A stretch of 64,000 bases of DNA from Steroidobacter agaridevorans (GCF_009932555.1 NZ_BLJO01000009.1:196603-260602), one strand, 5' to 3'; shown: positions 45,538-55,189, numbered from the stretch's first letter. Translations and numbers: made by a program. The notes: generated by a model not told the origin, from the letters alone.

Positions 45538-46608
45538 TTAGTCTCCCTGGCGCGTCATTGCGCGACCGGCGGCAGCGAAGCCCTTGGCATGCTCACCATA
45601 CTTGATGGCGCGTTGATCGGCGGCATTGCCCTGCAATGCGCGCGCGTACACGCCCTGAGTGATCGCAGCCATGCGGAAATATGCAAACGACAAAAAGAAC
45701 GGCCAGTCGGCGATGCGCTCGCGGCCGGAGAACTTGCAATACCAGCTCAAGAATTCCTGCTCGTCCGGAATGCCGAGCGCGGCGATGTCGACGCCGGCGA
45801 GCCCGCCGCTGCCCGTATCGCTCGGCGGAATGCGATAGAACATGCAGGCGTAGGCCAGGTCGCTCAGCGGGTGGCCGAGCGTCGCCAGCTCCCAATCCAA
45901 CACCGCGATGATGCGCGGCTCGGTGGGATGCAGAATCGTATTGCCGATCCGATAGTCGCCATGAACGATCGCGGTCTCGTCGTTCGCCGGCAGATGCGCC
46001 GCGAGCCAGGCCATCAGCTCGTTCATGTCGGCGTTCTCTTCGGTCTTCGACGCCAGATATTGTTTGCTCCAACGATCCAGCTGGCGCGCCACGTAACCTT
46101 CGGGCTTGCCGAAATCCGCCAGTCCGCAAGCTTTGTAATCGACCGAATGCAGCTTGGCCGCGATGCGTGCGTAGTCGGTGTAAATCGCACGACGTTCCGG
46201 CGGAGTCAGATTCGGCAAATGCACGCCCGTGATCACGCGGCCCTCGACGTGATCCATCACATAAAACGGCGTGCCGATGATGCTCGAGTCCTCGCACAGC
46301 ACGCGCGCACGCGGCACCGGTACTTCCGTATCGGGCAGAGCGCGCAGGATGCGATATTCACGTTCGATCAAATGCGCCGACGGCAGCAGCTTGCCCGGCG
46401 GTTTCTTCCGCAGGACGAACTTCTTGGTGGGGGTCTGGATCAAATACGTCGGGTTGGATTGCCCGCCTTGAAACTGACGCAGCTGCGCCGGCTGCGAGAA
46501 ATCATCCAGATGCTGTTGCAGGTACTGCCACAAGGCCGCTTCGTCGAAACGGTGCTGCGGCAGGACGTCGATCAGAGAAACGTCTGACTGTGGTGCGGGC
46601 CCCGGCAT
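45538..46608 (-). CDS. APH-fold phosphotransferase (ACAD10/11 N-terminal domain type)
   Basis: A 356-residue aminoglycoside-phosphotransferase-fold protein. QFQGGQSNPTYLI is the nucleotide loop, VLRKKPPGK holds the ATP Lys, the catalytic loop is IVHGDYRIGN and the metal Asp is in AVLDWELATLGHP. The same domain is fused to acyl-CoA dehydrogenase in mammalian ACAD10/11, where it phosphorylates 4-hydroxyacyl-CoA before dehydration; here it is a separate gene directly upstream of two dehydrogenases, suggesting the same use. An antibiotic-resistance role is unlikely in this context. Confidence 0.9.
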   Translation of the reverse strand: MPGPAPQSDVSLIDVLPQHRFDEAALWQYLQQHLDDFSQPAQLRQFQGGQSNPTYLIQTPTKKFVLRKKPPGKLLPSAHLIEREYRILRALPDTEVPVPRARVLCEDSSIIGTPFYVMDHVEGRVITGVHLPNLTPPERRAIYTDYARIAAKLHSVDYKACGLADFGKPEGYVARQLDRWSKQYLASKTEENADMNELMAWLAAHLPANDETAIVHGDYRIGNTILHPTEPRIIAVLDWELATLGHPLSDLAYACMFYRIPPSDTGSGGLAGVDIAALGIPDEQEFLSWYCKFSGRERIADWPFFLSFAYFRMAAITQGVYARALQGNAADQRAIKYGEHAKGFAAAGRAMTRQGD

Positions 46609-46710
46609 TGCTCATCGTCTCCCTGGTTCGGCCCGTCATTGTATGCGCCAGCACTCCCTGCTGAAACTGCGCGTACGTGCAGAATTGCTAGTGTCGTGAA
46701 CTGTACCGCT

Positions 46711-46730
46711 GTGTGAAATAAATCTCACAC
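46711..46730. promoter_or_regulatory. Dyad upstream of the acyl-CoA dehydrogenase operon
   Basis: GTGTGA (46711-46716) and TCACAC (46725-46730) flank an AT-rich eight-base centre, AATAAATC. It lies about 100 bp upstream of the phosphotransferase start in the 134-bp gap before the secreted-protein gene. It could be an operator for the acyl-CoA operon or a stem at the end of the secreted-protein transcript. Confidence 0.4.
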
Positions 46731-46742
46731 TGGCGCGGGCGC

Positions 46743-47177
46743 TCAGAGTGAAATCGTCATCGCGCCGAACACGACGCCGAGATCCACGCCTCGCCCCGTG
46801 CCGCTCAGCGCCAATGAAACTTCGCCCTTGGTCATCACCTGCGCGCCCGCCGATTTGATCACGCCCGCGTGCGCTTCGGCTGCAACATAAGTGCCGAGCA
46901 GCTGCGCGGTGCTGCCGACGGCGGAGAATCTGCCCTGGCCATTCTCGATCGACGACTTGCCGATCGTGAGCCCGCCGCCTTTCGCCGACAGCTTCACCTT
47001 CAACGACTGCCCGTTGTCGCAGTCGATCGTGCCGCGGCCATCGGCCGTCTTGTAGAACGCCGACCAGCCCTGCATGCTGAACTTCAGGGTGCAGCGGACG
47101 TTGGCTTCGGCCGAAGCCGGCATCGGGCCGGCGCCAACCAGCGCCAGCAGGGATCCGAGCATGAACCTGCGAAGCAT
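46743..47177 (-). CDS. Secreted protein, unknown function
   Basis: A 144-residue exported protein. I start at the ATG at 47177, which has GGGAGGG just upstream and opens a good signal peptide (MLRRFMLGSLLALVGAG, cleavage near ASA-E). The mature part is beta-rich and glycine-rich, with two cysteines (VRCTLKF and TIDCDNG) and the ending GRGVDLGVVFGAMTISL. The layout recalls small periplasmic DUF992-like proteins, but I cannot assign a family. Confidence 0.7.
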   Translation of the reverse strand: MLRRFMLGSLLALVGAGPMPASAEANVRCTLKFSMQGWSAFYKTADGRGTIDCDNGQSLKVKLSAKGGGLTIGKSSIENGQGRFSAVGSTAQLLGTYVAAEAHAGVIKSAGAQVMTKGEVSLALSGTGRGVDLGVVFGAMTISL

Positions 47178-47359
47178 GCGCCCTCCCTTCTCGATTCGTT
47201 GGTGCTGATGGAGCGCGGTACCTCCTCTTATTGGTGCGGATGGCCTCGAAAAGTTCCCGGGCGCCTGAAATGCCGGATTAGGCAAGGATTGAGCCCTCTT
47301 TTACATGCAGCAGCGCCGCGAAGCTGGGACAATCCGCCCTGGAGGTCGATTTCCCCGCC

Positions 47360-48445
47360 ATGACCCAGCCAGGATTGATCCACAGCGGCGTCGCCGCCGA
47401 CGAATTCTTTCGCTACTACGTCGACCGCGCCGAGCCGCTGGTGCTCGCGACGGTCGCGCAGACGCTGGGCTCCACCTATCGCAAGGCCGGCGCCCAGATG
47501 CTCATTGCCGGCGATGGACGCGTCGCGGGCCTGCTCAGCGGCGGCTGCCTCGAAGCGGATCTGATGGAGCGAGCTCGCAAAGTTCTGGAGACCGGCGAGC
47601 CCGCCACCGTTCATTACGACACGCGCAGCTCGGACGATGTGATCTGGGGCATCGGGCTGGGTTGCGAAGGCGCGATGACCATTCTGTTGAGCCGGCTGGA
47701 TCGCGCCAACGACTATCAGCCGTTCCATTTCGCATCCCGCTGCCGCTTCGATCAGATCGCGGCGAGCTTCGCCGTCGTCACTCAGACGCGTAACCCGAAG
47801 TATCCTCTGGGCGCGGCGTTCTGGACGCAGAACAAACATTCGGCCCCAGCCGCCGTTGCCGCCGCGATGGATGTGCCAACGCCGCGAGGCGCGGGGCCAT
47901 CGAGCCAGGTCATCGAAGCTGAAGATGCGACGTTCCTGGTCGTACCGATCGAGTTGCCGCCCCGCCTGCTGCTGCTCGGCGCGGGACCGGACGCCATGCC
48001 GCTGGTGGAAATCGCCGGCCTGATGAATTGGCAGGTCACGGTGATCGATCACCGCCCGGCGTACGCCATCGCGGACCGTTTCCCGCGAGCCCGACGCGTC
48101 TTGCTCAAACCCTCAGCCGAGCTGCCGCAGGAATTACAGGCAGGACAGTACGACGCCGCCGTCGTGATGAGTCATCACTTGCTGTCGGATCAAGCGTATC
48201 TCGCGGCGCTCGCGGACAGCTCGATTCCTTATGTGGGCCTGCTGGGCCCCGCGCCCCGGCGCATTCGCTTGTTACATGAGATCGGTGACAAGGCAGCCAG
48301 GCTCAGTGGGCGTTTGTATGGCCCGATCGGGCTCGATCTCGGTGCGCGCTCGCCCGAGACCATTGCGCTGGCCATCGTCGCCGAGATTCAAGCTGTGATG
48401 GCCGGTCGTGAAGGCGGCTCGTTCAGCAAACTGGCGCCGGGTTAG
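47360..48445 (+). CDS. XdhC/CoxI-family molybdoenzyme maturation protein
   Basis: A 361-residue protein. The N-terminal XdhC/CoxI domain has LVLATVAQTLGSTYRKAGAQ and GLLSGGCLEADLMERA; the C-terminal XdhC Rossmann domain has LLLLGAGPDAMPLVEIA and HHLLSDQAYLAALADSSIPYVGLLG, ending in PIGLDLGARSPETIALAIVAEI. Such proteins bind molybdenum cofactor, deliver it to xanthine dehydrogenase-family enzymes and assist sulfuration. No xdhA/B or cox genes are present in the window. Its end overlaps the convergent Hsp15 gene by 4 bp. Confidence 0.9.
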   Translation: MTQPGLIHSGVAADEFFRYYVDRAEPLVLATVAQTLGSTYRKAGAQMLIAGDGRVAGLLSGGCLEADLMERARKVLETGEPATVHYDTRSSDDVIWGIGLGCEGAMTILLSRLDRANDYQPFHFASRCRFDQIAASFAVVTQTRNPKYPLGAAFWTQNKHSAPAAVAAAMDVPTPRGAGPSSQVIEAEDATFLVVPIELPPRLLLLGAGPDAMPLVEIAGLMNWQVTVIDHRPAYAIADRFPRARRVLLKPSAELPQELQAGQYDAAVVMSHHLLSDQAYLAALADSSIPYVGLLGPAPRRIRLLHEIGDKAARLSGRLYGPIGLDLGARSPETIALAIVAEIQAVMAGREGGSFSKLAPG

Positions 48446-48837
48446 CCTCGACGCAGATCGCGCAACACGCGACGGGCATGCTTGTCAGGCCGCCCTTCGG
48501 GCGCAGGCGCTGCGAGCCGATTGCGCTCCCGCTGCTGTTCTCGCGCCGCGATGCTCTCCGGCGTCTCTTCATAATGCTGCCGGGCCTCAGGCGCGGGGCC
48601 ACGCCGCACCGGCATGCCGCGCACGATCACTTCCAGTCGCGTTTCGTCCTTGGTGATGTGCAGCCGGTCGTCGACGTGTACGACCCGCGAGGGCTTCACC
48701 CGATCGCCGTTCACATGGACCAGACCGCCGGCCACCGCTTCGGTAGCCTGCGAGCGGCTCTTGAACAGGCGCGCGAACCACAGCCATTTGTCGATGCGCA
48801 ATCCGGACTGGTCGCCGGCGGATTTCTCGTCGGTCAT
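48442..48837 (-). CDS. hslR: Hsp15-like S4-domain RNA-binding protein
   Basis: A 131-residue protein with an S4 domain at about 14-60 (RIDKWLWFARLFKSRSQATEAVAGGLVHVNG) and the Hsp15 continuation VKPSRVVHVDDRLHI. The C-terminal third is basic and charged. E. coli Hsp15 binds 50S subunits carrying nascent chains after heat shock and helps recycle them. It is convergent with the XdhC gene and divergent from glpD. Confidence 0.9.
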   Translation of the reverse strand: MTDEKSAGDQSGLRIDKWLWFARLFKSRSQATEAVAGGLVHVNGDRVKPSRVVHVDDRLHITKDETRLEVIVRGMPVRRGPAPEARQHYEETPESIAAREQQRERNRLAAPAPEGRPDKHARRVLRDLRRG

Positions 48838-48954
48838 GCCGGCAGTGTACGCCCTTCATGTGATGCACGTGCACGTAGGGGCATTCATTCGACGCCGCGC
48901 TATCTGTATCCTCGACTCTCTGTCGGCACTTTCGGGTTGGTATTGTTTGAAGGC

Positions 48955-50505
48955 ATGAGCGGCGGCGAGCACATGACGGCTGGGGCGACGACCGCCAGCA
49001 ACAGCGACCCACTCGGCGTCGATCTGCTCATCATCGGCGGCGGCATCAACGGCGCCGGCATCGCGCGGGACGCGGCCGGGCGCGGCTTGAAAGTGATGCT
49101 GGTCGAGCAAGCGGATCTCGCCTCGGCCACCTCCTCCGCCAGCACCAAGTTGATCCATGGCGGCCTGCGTTACCTGGAGTTCTTCGAGTTCCGACTGGTG
49201 CGCGAGGCGCTGATCGAACGCGAGCGGCTGCTGCGCATCGCGCCCCATATCATCCGGCCGATGCAGTTCGTCCTGCCGCACGTGCCCGAGCTGCGGCCGC
49301 GCTGGCTGATGCGTCTCGGACTGTTCTTCTACGATCACATCGGCGGTCGCAAGATTCTGCCCGCGTCTCGCAGCGTGCGCCTCGCCAATGGCGCGTATGG
49401 AGCGTTGCGCCCTGGACTGGATCACGGATTTGCGTATTCCGATTGCTGGGTCGATGACAGCCGCCTGGTCGTGCTCAACGCGCTGGACGCGGCGCTGCGT
49501 GGCGCGGCGATTCGCACGCGGACGCGCTTTCTAAACGCAACGGTCGACGGCTCCCAATGGCTCGCGACCATTCAAGACGTGAAGAGCAACGAGACGACGC
49601 AAGTGCGCGCTCGCGCCATCGTCAACGCTGCCGGCCCATGGGTGCAGGAAGTGCTCAAAGGGTTTCCGAAGATGGACAACGAAGGTCACGTCCGCCTGGT
49701 CAAGGGAAGTCACATCGTCGTGCCGCGGCTGTACACCGGCGAGCACGCGTTCATGCTGCAAAACCCCGACGGCCGCATCGTGTTCACGATTCCCTATCAG
49801 GAAGAGTTCACGCTGGTCGGCACCACCGATGTGCCCTTCAGCGGCGATGCGACCCAGGTGAGCATCTCGCCCGAAGAAGTTCTGTATCTGTGCAATACCG
49901 TCAACAGCTACTTCCGCAAGAGCATCTCGCCGTCGGATGTGAAGTGGAGCTACGCTGGCGTACGGCCGCTCTCCGATGACGAATCCAAGAACGCATCGAA
50001 AGTCACACGCGACTACAAGCTCGAGCTGACCGAGACGACACCCGACGCTCCACCGCTGCTATCCGTGTTCGGCGGCAAGATCACAACGTATCGCCGGCTC
50101 GCCGAAAGTGCGCTCAGCAAACTGCAGCCGCATCTGGATAGCAGCAACCGCGAATGGACGGACAAGGCCGCTTTGCCCGGCGGCGATCTGCCACGCGCTG
50201 ACTTCGCGGCGTTCGCTGAAGGCGTACATAAGCGGTGGCCTTTTCTATCGGCTTCCCTGGCTCACCGCCTGGCGCGAGCGTACGGCACGCGCGTCGAGAA
50301 GATTCTCGGCAAGGCGCAGGCGATGTTGGATTTGGGCGAGCACTACGGCGCCGGTCTCACGCAAGCCGAGATCGACTATCTGGTCACGAATGAGTGGGCC
50401 CGCAGCGCCGATGACATTCTGTGGCGGCGGACCAAGCTCGGCCTGCACCTGGACTCGCAGCAGCGACAGCGGGTCGCACAGTTGTTCGATTCGCAACAAA
50501 GTTGA
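48955..50505 (+). CDS. glpD: Aerobic glycerol-3-phosphate dehydrogenase
   Basis: A 516-residue FAD enzyme. The dinucleotide motif IIGGGINGAGIARDAAGRG is near residues 22-40, followed by ATSSASTKLIHGGLRYLE, both GlpD signatures; later come GSHIVVPRLY, VGTTDVPFSGD and SVFGGKITTYRRLAE. A C-terminal GlpD helical domain closes the protein. It oxidises sn-glycerol 3-phosphate to dihydroxyacetone phosphate and feeds electrons to quinone. I use the ATG at 48955; the ATG at 48973 is an equally plausible start, and neither has an ideally spaced ribosome site. No glpK or glpF is nearby. Confidence 0.94.
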   Translation: MSGGEHMTAGATTASNSDPLGVDLLIIGGGINGAGIARDAAGRGLKVMLVEQADLASATSSASTKLIHGGLRYLEFFEFRLVREALIERERLLRIAPHIIRPMQFVLPHVPELRPRWLMRLGLFFYDHIGGRKILPASRSVRLANGAYGALRPGLDHGFAYSDCWVDDSRLVVLNALDAALRGAAIRTRTRFLNATVDGSQWLATIQDVKSNETTQVRARAIVNAAGPWVQEVLKGFPKMDNEGHVRLVKGSHIVVPRLYTGEHAFMLQNPDGRIVFTIPYQEEFTLVGTTDVPFSGDATQVSISPEEVLYLCNTVNSYFRKSISPSDVKWSYAGVRPLSDDESKNASKVTRDYKLELTETTPDAPPLLSVFGGKITTYRRLAESALSKLQPHLDSSNREWTDKAALPGGDLPRADFAAFAEGVHKRWPFLSASLAHRLARAYGTRVEKILGKAQAMLDLGEHYGAGLTQAEIDYLVTNEWARSADDILWRRTKLGLHLDSQQRQRVAQLFDSQQS

Positions 50506-50553
50506 GCGCGGCCTGCGTGGCGAGCTCGACCGGGTCTCCGGTAAGCTGGCGTA

Positions 50554-52365
50554 ATGAACCGTCGCATCCTCCTTCGCGCCGCCGTTGGGGCAAGCCTCGC
50601 AGCCTTCAGCGGCCTGCCCGCGCTCGCAGCCAATAGCACTTCGCCCGCACTCGATGCCCTGCTGCAGCGGCTCGCGGAAGACTACCTGCGACGCAGCCCG
50701 GAACAAGCCACTCAGTACGAATTCGACGTCGGCGCGAACGCCAGCCTCCGCGCTCAGCTCGACGACCGCTCGCTGGCCGCGACCGCCAGGGATCATGAAT
50801 CCGCGACCCGTACGCTGGCCGAGCTTGCGAAAATCGATCGCGCGAAGCTCGATGCCGCCGCACAGCTCGACTACGACACCGCCGTGTTCGTGTACTCGAT
50901 GCTCAAAGATCTGACCGGGCGATACGGCACCATGGACATCGATCTGCGTCCGAGCCCGTTCCCGGTCAGCCAGATGAATGGCACCTACTATTGGCTGCCG
51001 GAATTCCTGGGCTCACGTCATCCGCTGGAATCGGCGCAGGATGTCGACGCTTATTTCTCGCGGATGAGCGCCTTGGCTCGGGCGTTGGATCAAGAGACCG
51101 AAAGGATCCGTCACGACGCCGGCATCGGCGTCATTCCGCCGAGCTTCGTGATCAAGCGGACGCTGGCGCAGATCCAGACATTGCGCGATACGCCGCCGGC
51201 GCAAACTGCCATGATCGGTCCAGCGATCGAGCGAGCCCACGCCAAGAAGCTCGGCGACATCGGGCCGCGTGCAGAGAAAATATTCCGCTCGCAGATCGTT
51301 CCGGCACTCAACCGACAAATGCAGGCGCTGGAAGCACTCGCACCGAAAGCGAAAGCTTCCGCCGGCGTTTGGGCGCTTCCCGACGGCGAGGCCTATTACG
51401 CGGCATCCGTGCATTCCAACACGACGACCAAGATCGAGCCTGGCGAACTGCATAAGCGCGGCCTGCAGCTGGTTGCGGATATCAGCGCGCAGCTCGATCG
51501 CAGTCTGAAGGAACAAGGATTGAAGAGCGGGCCGATCGGAGAGCGCATCAAGGCGCTGGATGCGGATCCTCGCTTCCTCGTGCCGGAGAACGATGCGGGC
51601 CGCGAGCAACTACTCACGGCTGCGCGCAACGATATCGCCGCGATCCGCGCACTGCTGCCGAAGGGATTCAAGACGATTCCGAAAGATGAGCTGCTGGTGA
51701 AGCGCATTCCCGTCGCCATCGAGAATGGCGCACCGGGCGCGTTCTATAGCGACGGCGTCGGCGACCAGCCCGGCACGTTCTCATTGAACCTGAAGTCCAC
51801 CGCCGAACTGCCGCTGTGGCGGCTGCCGACGCTGGCTCATCACGAAGGCATTCCGGGTCATCACTTCCAGTTCGCCGTATTGCGCGCGGCAGGCGAGCTG
51901 TCATTGTTCCGTCGGCTGGTGCGCTTCTCTGCGTACACGGAAGGCTGGGCGTTGTACGCCGAGCGTGTGGCCGACGAGTTGGGTATTTACGAAAAGAATC
52001 CGGCGGGCCGCGTCGGGTTGCTGCAATCGGAGCTGTTCCGTGCCGCTCGTATCGTGGTCGACACCGGCATCCATCATCATCGATGGACACGCGAGCAGGC
52101 CGTCCAATGGATGGTCGAGAACGCCGGCGAACGCCAGATGTCCAGTGAGCGTGAAATCGATCGCTATTGCGTGTACCCCGGCCAGGCCTGCAGCTTCATG
52201 GTCGGCGCCACCGGCATTCGCGCCGCACGCGAACGTGCGCGCCAGCAAATGGGAAATCGCTTCGATGTGCGGCTTTATCACGATCTGGTGCTGACATCCG
52301 GGCCGGTGCCGATCGATGTGCTGCACGCCGCAGTGGATCAGTGGAGCAAGACCGCGCCCGGCTGA
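50554..52365 (+). CDS. DUF885-family exported metallopeptidase-like protein
   Basis: A 603-residue protein with a signal peptide (MNRRILLRAAVGASLAAFSG, cleavage near ALA-A). The DUF885 domain fills the rest: the zinc-type motif HHEGIPGHH lies in the last third, preceded by FSLNLKSTAELPLWRLPTLA and followed by FSAYTEGWALYAERVADELG, where the third ligand Glu is expected. Relatives are helical gluzincins, probably peptidases, though few have been tested. It lies 48 bp after glpD but has no obvious link to it; a convergent TonB receptor follows by 23 bp, suggesting processing of an imported compound. Confidence 0.85.
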   Translation: MNRRILLRAAVGASLAAFSGLPALAANSTSPALDALLQRLAEDYLRRSPEQATQYEFDVGANASLRAQLDDRSLAATARDHESATRTLAELAKIDRAKLDAAAQLDYDTAVFVYSMLKDLTGRYGTMDIDLRPSPFPVSQMNGTYYWLPEFLGSRHPLESAQDVDAYFSRMSALARALDQETERIRHDAGIGVIPPSFVIKRTLAQIQTLRDTPPAQTAMIGPAIERAHAKKLGDIGPRAEKIFRSQIVPALNRQMQALEALAPKAKASAGVWALPDGEAYYAASVHSNTTTKIEPGELHKRGLQLVADISAQLDRSLKEQGLKSGPIGERIKALDADPRFLVPENDAGREQLLTAARNDIAAIRALLPKGFKTIPKDELLVKRIPVAIENGAPGAFYSDGVGDQPGTFSLNLKSTAELPLWRLPTLAHHEGIPGHHFQFAVLRAAGELSLFRRLVRFSAYTEGWALYAERVADELGIYEKNPAGRVGLLQSELFRAARIVVDTGIHHHRWTREQAVQWMVENAGERQMSSEREIDRYCVYPGQACSFMVGATGIRAARERARQQMGNRFDVRLYHDLVLTSGPVPIDVLHAAVDQWSKTAPG

Positions 52366-52388
52366 TGTCGGGCGCGGCGGTCGCGCCA

Positions 52389-55016
52389 TCAGAATCGATA
52401 CTGCAACTCCATCCCATACGTTCTCGGATACGTCAGCGAAACGGTGCGACGCGAGCCCACTGGCGTGGGCGTGCCGCCGCTCGAGCTGCCGTAGCCAATC
52501 TCGTCAAACGCATTCTTCACGAAGCCGATGACGGTGTAGCGATTCTCGGCATCGTTCCATAGCAAACGGAAGTCCGCGAGCTCGAACGACGGCGCGGTGT
52601 AGATGGGATTGTTCCAGATCGTCGATTGCTGATCGTTGGTATCGGTGTACATGCCGCTCGCGGTGAGCGATCCCGCGGCGAAACCCCACGTGTAGTTCGC
52701 ACCGACCGTCCACTTGTGCTCCGGCGACAGTGGCAACCGATTGCCCACCAGCGTCTGCGCCACATCGCCATTCGGCAGCACACTTACGGGCCGGGCTCCC
52801 GACGTAAGCGCCCTGGGATCCGCGTTGTCCACGAAACAACAGCCGCGAGTGATTTCCGTATCGAGGTACGAATAACTCGCCAGCAGCTGCAGCCCATCGA
52901 TCGGCGACCAGACCCCCTCCAGCTCCACACCCTGCACTCGCGCCTGCAAGTTCAAGAACCGGCTGGCGGTGATCGTGCCGAGCGACACAGTCAGCGGCGT
53001 CTGGAATCCGTCGTAATCGCTGTAGAACACAGCGGTGTTGAGCTGCACTCGATCCGCGAGCACCATCTTCACGCCGAGCTCGTATGAATCGACGTACTCC
53101 GGATCGGCGTACGGATTGGGCGTCAAGCCGTTGGAGCCGAGCCAGCCACCGGATTTGTAGCCGCGGCTGTAACGCAGATACAGATTCGTGTTGTCGTTGG
53201 GCTCCCACTGCAAGCCGGTCGTGCCGGTCACCGCATCCCAGTCGCCTGCGAGATCGCGCCTTAGACCTCCCCCCGGGTTGGGCTGGAGATCGGGAGCGCA
53301 AGCCGTGGCGCCGCAGACCTGACTCTGCGTCACATCGAGCGCGAGCGCCTGAGTCTGAGCCAGCACAGCGCGTGCGACGATCGGACCGAGGGTCGGCACC
53401 TGCGTTTGTATGTACGACAGCGGCGTGCCCGCAGGAAACAATCCAATGATCGCGTTCTCGAGCGTCGTTCCCGCATCGGCCGCGGCGATAGCAGTCCCAG
53501 GCGTGCGCGCCACGTATCGCGCCATATCGATGCCTGTTTTCTTGTCCTTCGTGTACCGCAGACCCAGCGTGTAGGTCCACTCCTCGGCGAACGTCCAGTC
53601 CATTTGACCGAAGCCCGCGTAGGAGTCCGTCTCCAGGTGACCGTCCACCGCCAGGAACGCGCCGCTTGGATTCGGCGGCGCGCCGAGCGGATTCAGGATT
53701 GCATTGTCGCCAACGACGCGGATGCCCTGCGGCTGGTCCCACTTCTGACTGTATTGATACAAACCGACGATCCACTGCAGATCGCCATCGCCATTCGAAG
53801 AAAGATTCAGCTCGTTCGACTGCCACTGCTGCCGCTCGTGATAGTACGTTCGAGCATCGGGCGTCACGTTGAGTGCGGTGAATGCCCCGGTGATCGTCTG
53901 ACTCGGCAGCGGCCCGGTCGGGCCATCGAGATCGACCGACAACGGCCCGCTCGCGGGAATGCTGAAGGCGTCGGTTCGCGGCGTGCCATCGCTATCCGAT
54001 GAAGTGAAATACGTGTACTGCTGATAGCCGGAAAGCAGCTTGAGCGTCGCCCCGTCGAAATCCGCCGTCACATCCAGATGGATGCGATGCTGATGCGACA
54101 GCGTGCCGGCGGCGTCCGAGTTGGTGTTGATCGTATAGGGATCGGCAACGCTCGGATTGGGCTCGGTGTAGCCGAACACGGTGTTGTAGTACAGCGCCGA
54201 GGTGCCCGTGCCCGCCAGCGATATGTTGTTGTAGGGCGAGATGACGCTGCCCAACGTATTGCCGACGCCATAACTATCCTGCCATTCGAACTTCGAATAT
54301 CTCAGCCGCGCCACCACCCTTTCGCCCAGATCGGCTTCGAGCTGGGCCTCGACGAACCAGCGGTCGCTGTCGGCAGTATCGGCGCCCGGCCCGATGTTAT
54401 CGATGAAGCCCTCCTCGCGACGATCCTTCGACCCACCGACCAGGAAACGGATCGACTCGGTGATCGGCCCACGCAGCAGCGCGTCGGTGCGCCAGCTGCC
54501 GTAGTTGCCGAAAGTGCCGCGCACCTCGCCGTTGAACTCCTTGGTCGGACGCTTGGCGATGACATTGAGCGTGCCGCCGATGGAATTGCGCCCGTACAAG
54601 GTGCCCTGCGGGCCGCGCAGGATCTCGGTGCGATCGATGAATAACGATGGCGTCGAAGTATCGGCCATGGACGTGGAGAAGATGCCATCGGAATACAACG
54701 CCACCGACGGATCGGTGCCGATGTTGTTGGTGAGACGGCCGAAGCCGCGAATCGACAGCCGGTCGTTGTTGGTGTAACTCAAGCTCGGCGTGATGCGCGC
54801 CACATCCTCGATCGTGTTGACCCCGATCAGATCCCGACGCGCGCTGGTGTAAGCGGAAACGGCAACTGGCACTTCTTGAAGCGTCTGCTCGCGCTTTTCG
54901 GCCGTGACCACGACTTCTTCTAATACTGAACTTTTCGTGTCCTGTGCGTTTGAAATCCCACTCACGCACAACAGGCCGCCCATGACGGACAGCAATCCTC
55001 GCTGTGACATCTTCAT
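52389..55016 (-). CDS. TonB-dependent receptor
   Basis: An 875-residue outer-membrane receptor. The ATG at 55016 has a G-rich ribosome site (GGGGG) and opens the signal peptide MKMSQRGLLSVMGGLLCVSG; the frame extends nine codons further. The TonB box is VLEEVVVTA at 31-39, the plug contains ILRGPQGTLYGRNSIGG, and the barrel ends in VSLTYPRTYGMELQYRF. There is no STN domain. The repeated IAKRPTKEFNG-type and LRYSRGYKSGGW stretches mark the subgroup common in sphingomonads and Steroidobacter. Substrate unknown. It is a tandem neighbour of a closely similar receptor. Confidence 0.93.
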   Translation of the reverse strand: MKMSQRGLLSVMGGLLCVSGISNAQDTKSSVLEEVVVTAEKREQTLQEVPVAVSAYTSARRDLIGVNTIEDVARITPSLSYTNNDRLSIRGFGRLTNNIGTDPSVALYSDGIFSTSMADTSTPSLFIDRTEILRGPQGTLYGRNSIGGTLNVIAKRPTKEFNGEVRGTFGNYGSWRTDALLRGPITESIRFLVGGSKDRREEGFIDNIGPGADTADSDRWFVEAQLEADLGERVVARLRYSKFEWQDSYGVGNTLGSVISPYNNISLAGTGTSALYYNTVFGYTEPNPSVADPYTINTNSDAAGTLSHQHRIHLDVTADFDGATLKLLSGYQQYTYFTSSDSDGTPRTDAFSIPASGPLSVDLDGPTGPLPSQTITGAFTALNVTPDARTYYHERQQWQSNELNLSSNGDGDLQWIVGLYQYSQKWDQPQGIRVVGDNAILNPLGAPPNPSGAFLAVDGHLETDSYAGFGQMDWTFAEEWTYTLGLRYTKDKKTGIDMARYVARTPGTAIAAADAGTTLENAIIGLFPAGTPLSYIQTQVPTLGPIVARAVLAQTQALALDVTQSQVCGATACAPDLQPNPGGGLRRDLAGDWDAVTGTTGLQWEPNDNTNLYLRYSRGYKSGGWLGSNGLTPNPYADPEYVDSYELGVKMVLADRVQLNTAVFYSDYDGFQTPLTVSLGTITASRFLNLQARVQGVELEGVWSPIDGLQLLASYSYLDTEITRGCCFVDNADPRALTSGARPVSVLPNGDVAQTLVGNRLPLSPEHKWTVGANYTWGFAAGSLTASGMYTDTNDQQSTIWNNPIYTAPSFELADFRLLWNDAENRYTVIGFVKNAFDEIGYGSSSGGTPTPVGSRRTVSLTYPRTYGMELQYRF

Positions 55017-55158
55017 GAGAACCCCCGTTCGGATGAGCGACATCCGACCAATAATTATGTGTGGAATCGACGATCGCTCTGCGGTCGCATCGATGGTATG
55101 AAGTGCGCCTCCTTACAGCAACATTCCCAAGCAAGCCTGCAGCACGGAATATATACAT

Positions 55159-55182
55159 CGCCCCCTCCGAAAGGAGGGGGCG
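55159..55182. terminator. Strong stem-loop after the upstream TonB receptor gene
   Basis: CGCCCCCTCC (55159-55168) and GGAGGGGGCG (55173-55182) form a perfect 10-bp stem with a four-base loop, seven bases after the stop of the receptor gene that ends at 55190. No T run follows on either strand, so it is better described as a terminator-like or mRNA-stabilising hairpin. The rest of the 173-bp gap to the next receptor start shows an AT-rich patch near 55145-55157. Confidence 0.6.
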
Positions 55183-55189
55183 AGAGGGG

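Noticed and set aside
45538..46608. Aminoglycoside resistance gene
   Set aside because: The fold matches, but the operon with two acyl-CoA dehydrogenases fits the ACAD10/11-type kinase domain better.
46711..46730. CRP binding site
   Set aside because: The half-sites resemble TGTGA/TCACA but the spacer is eight bases, not six.
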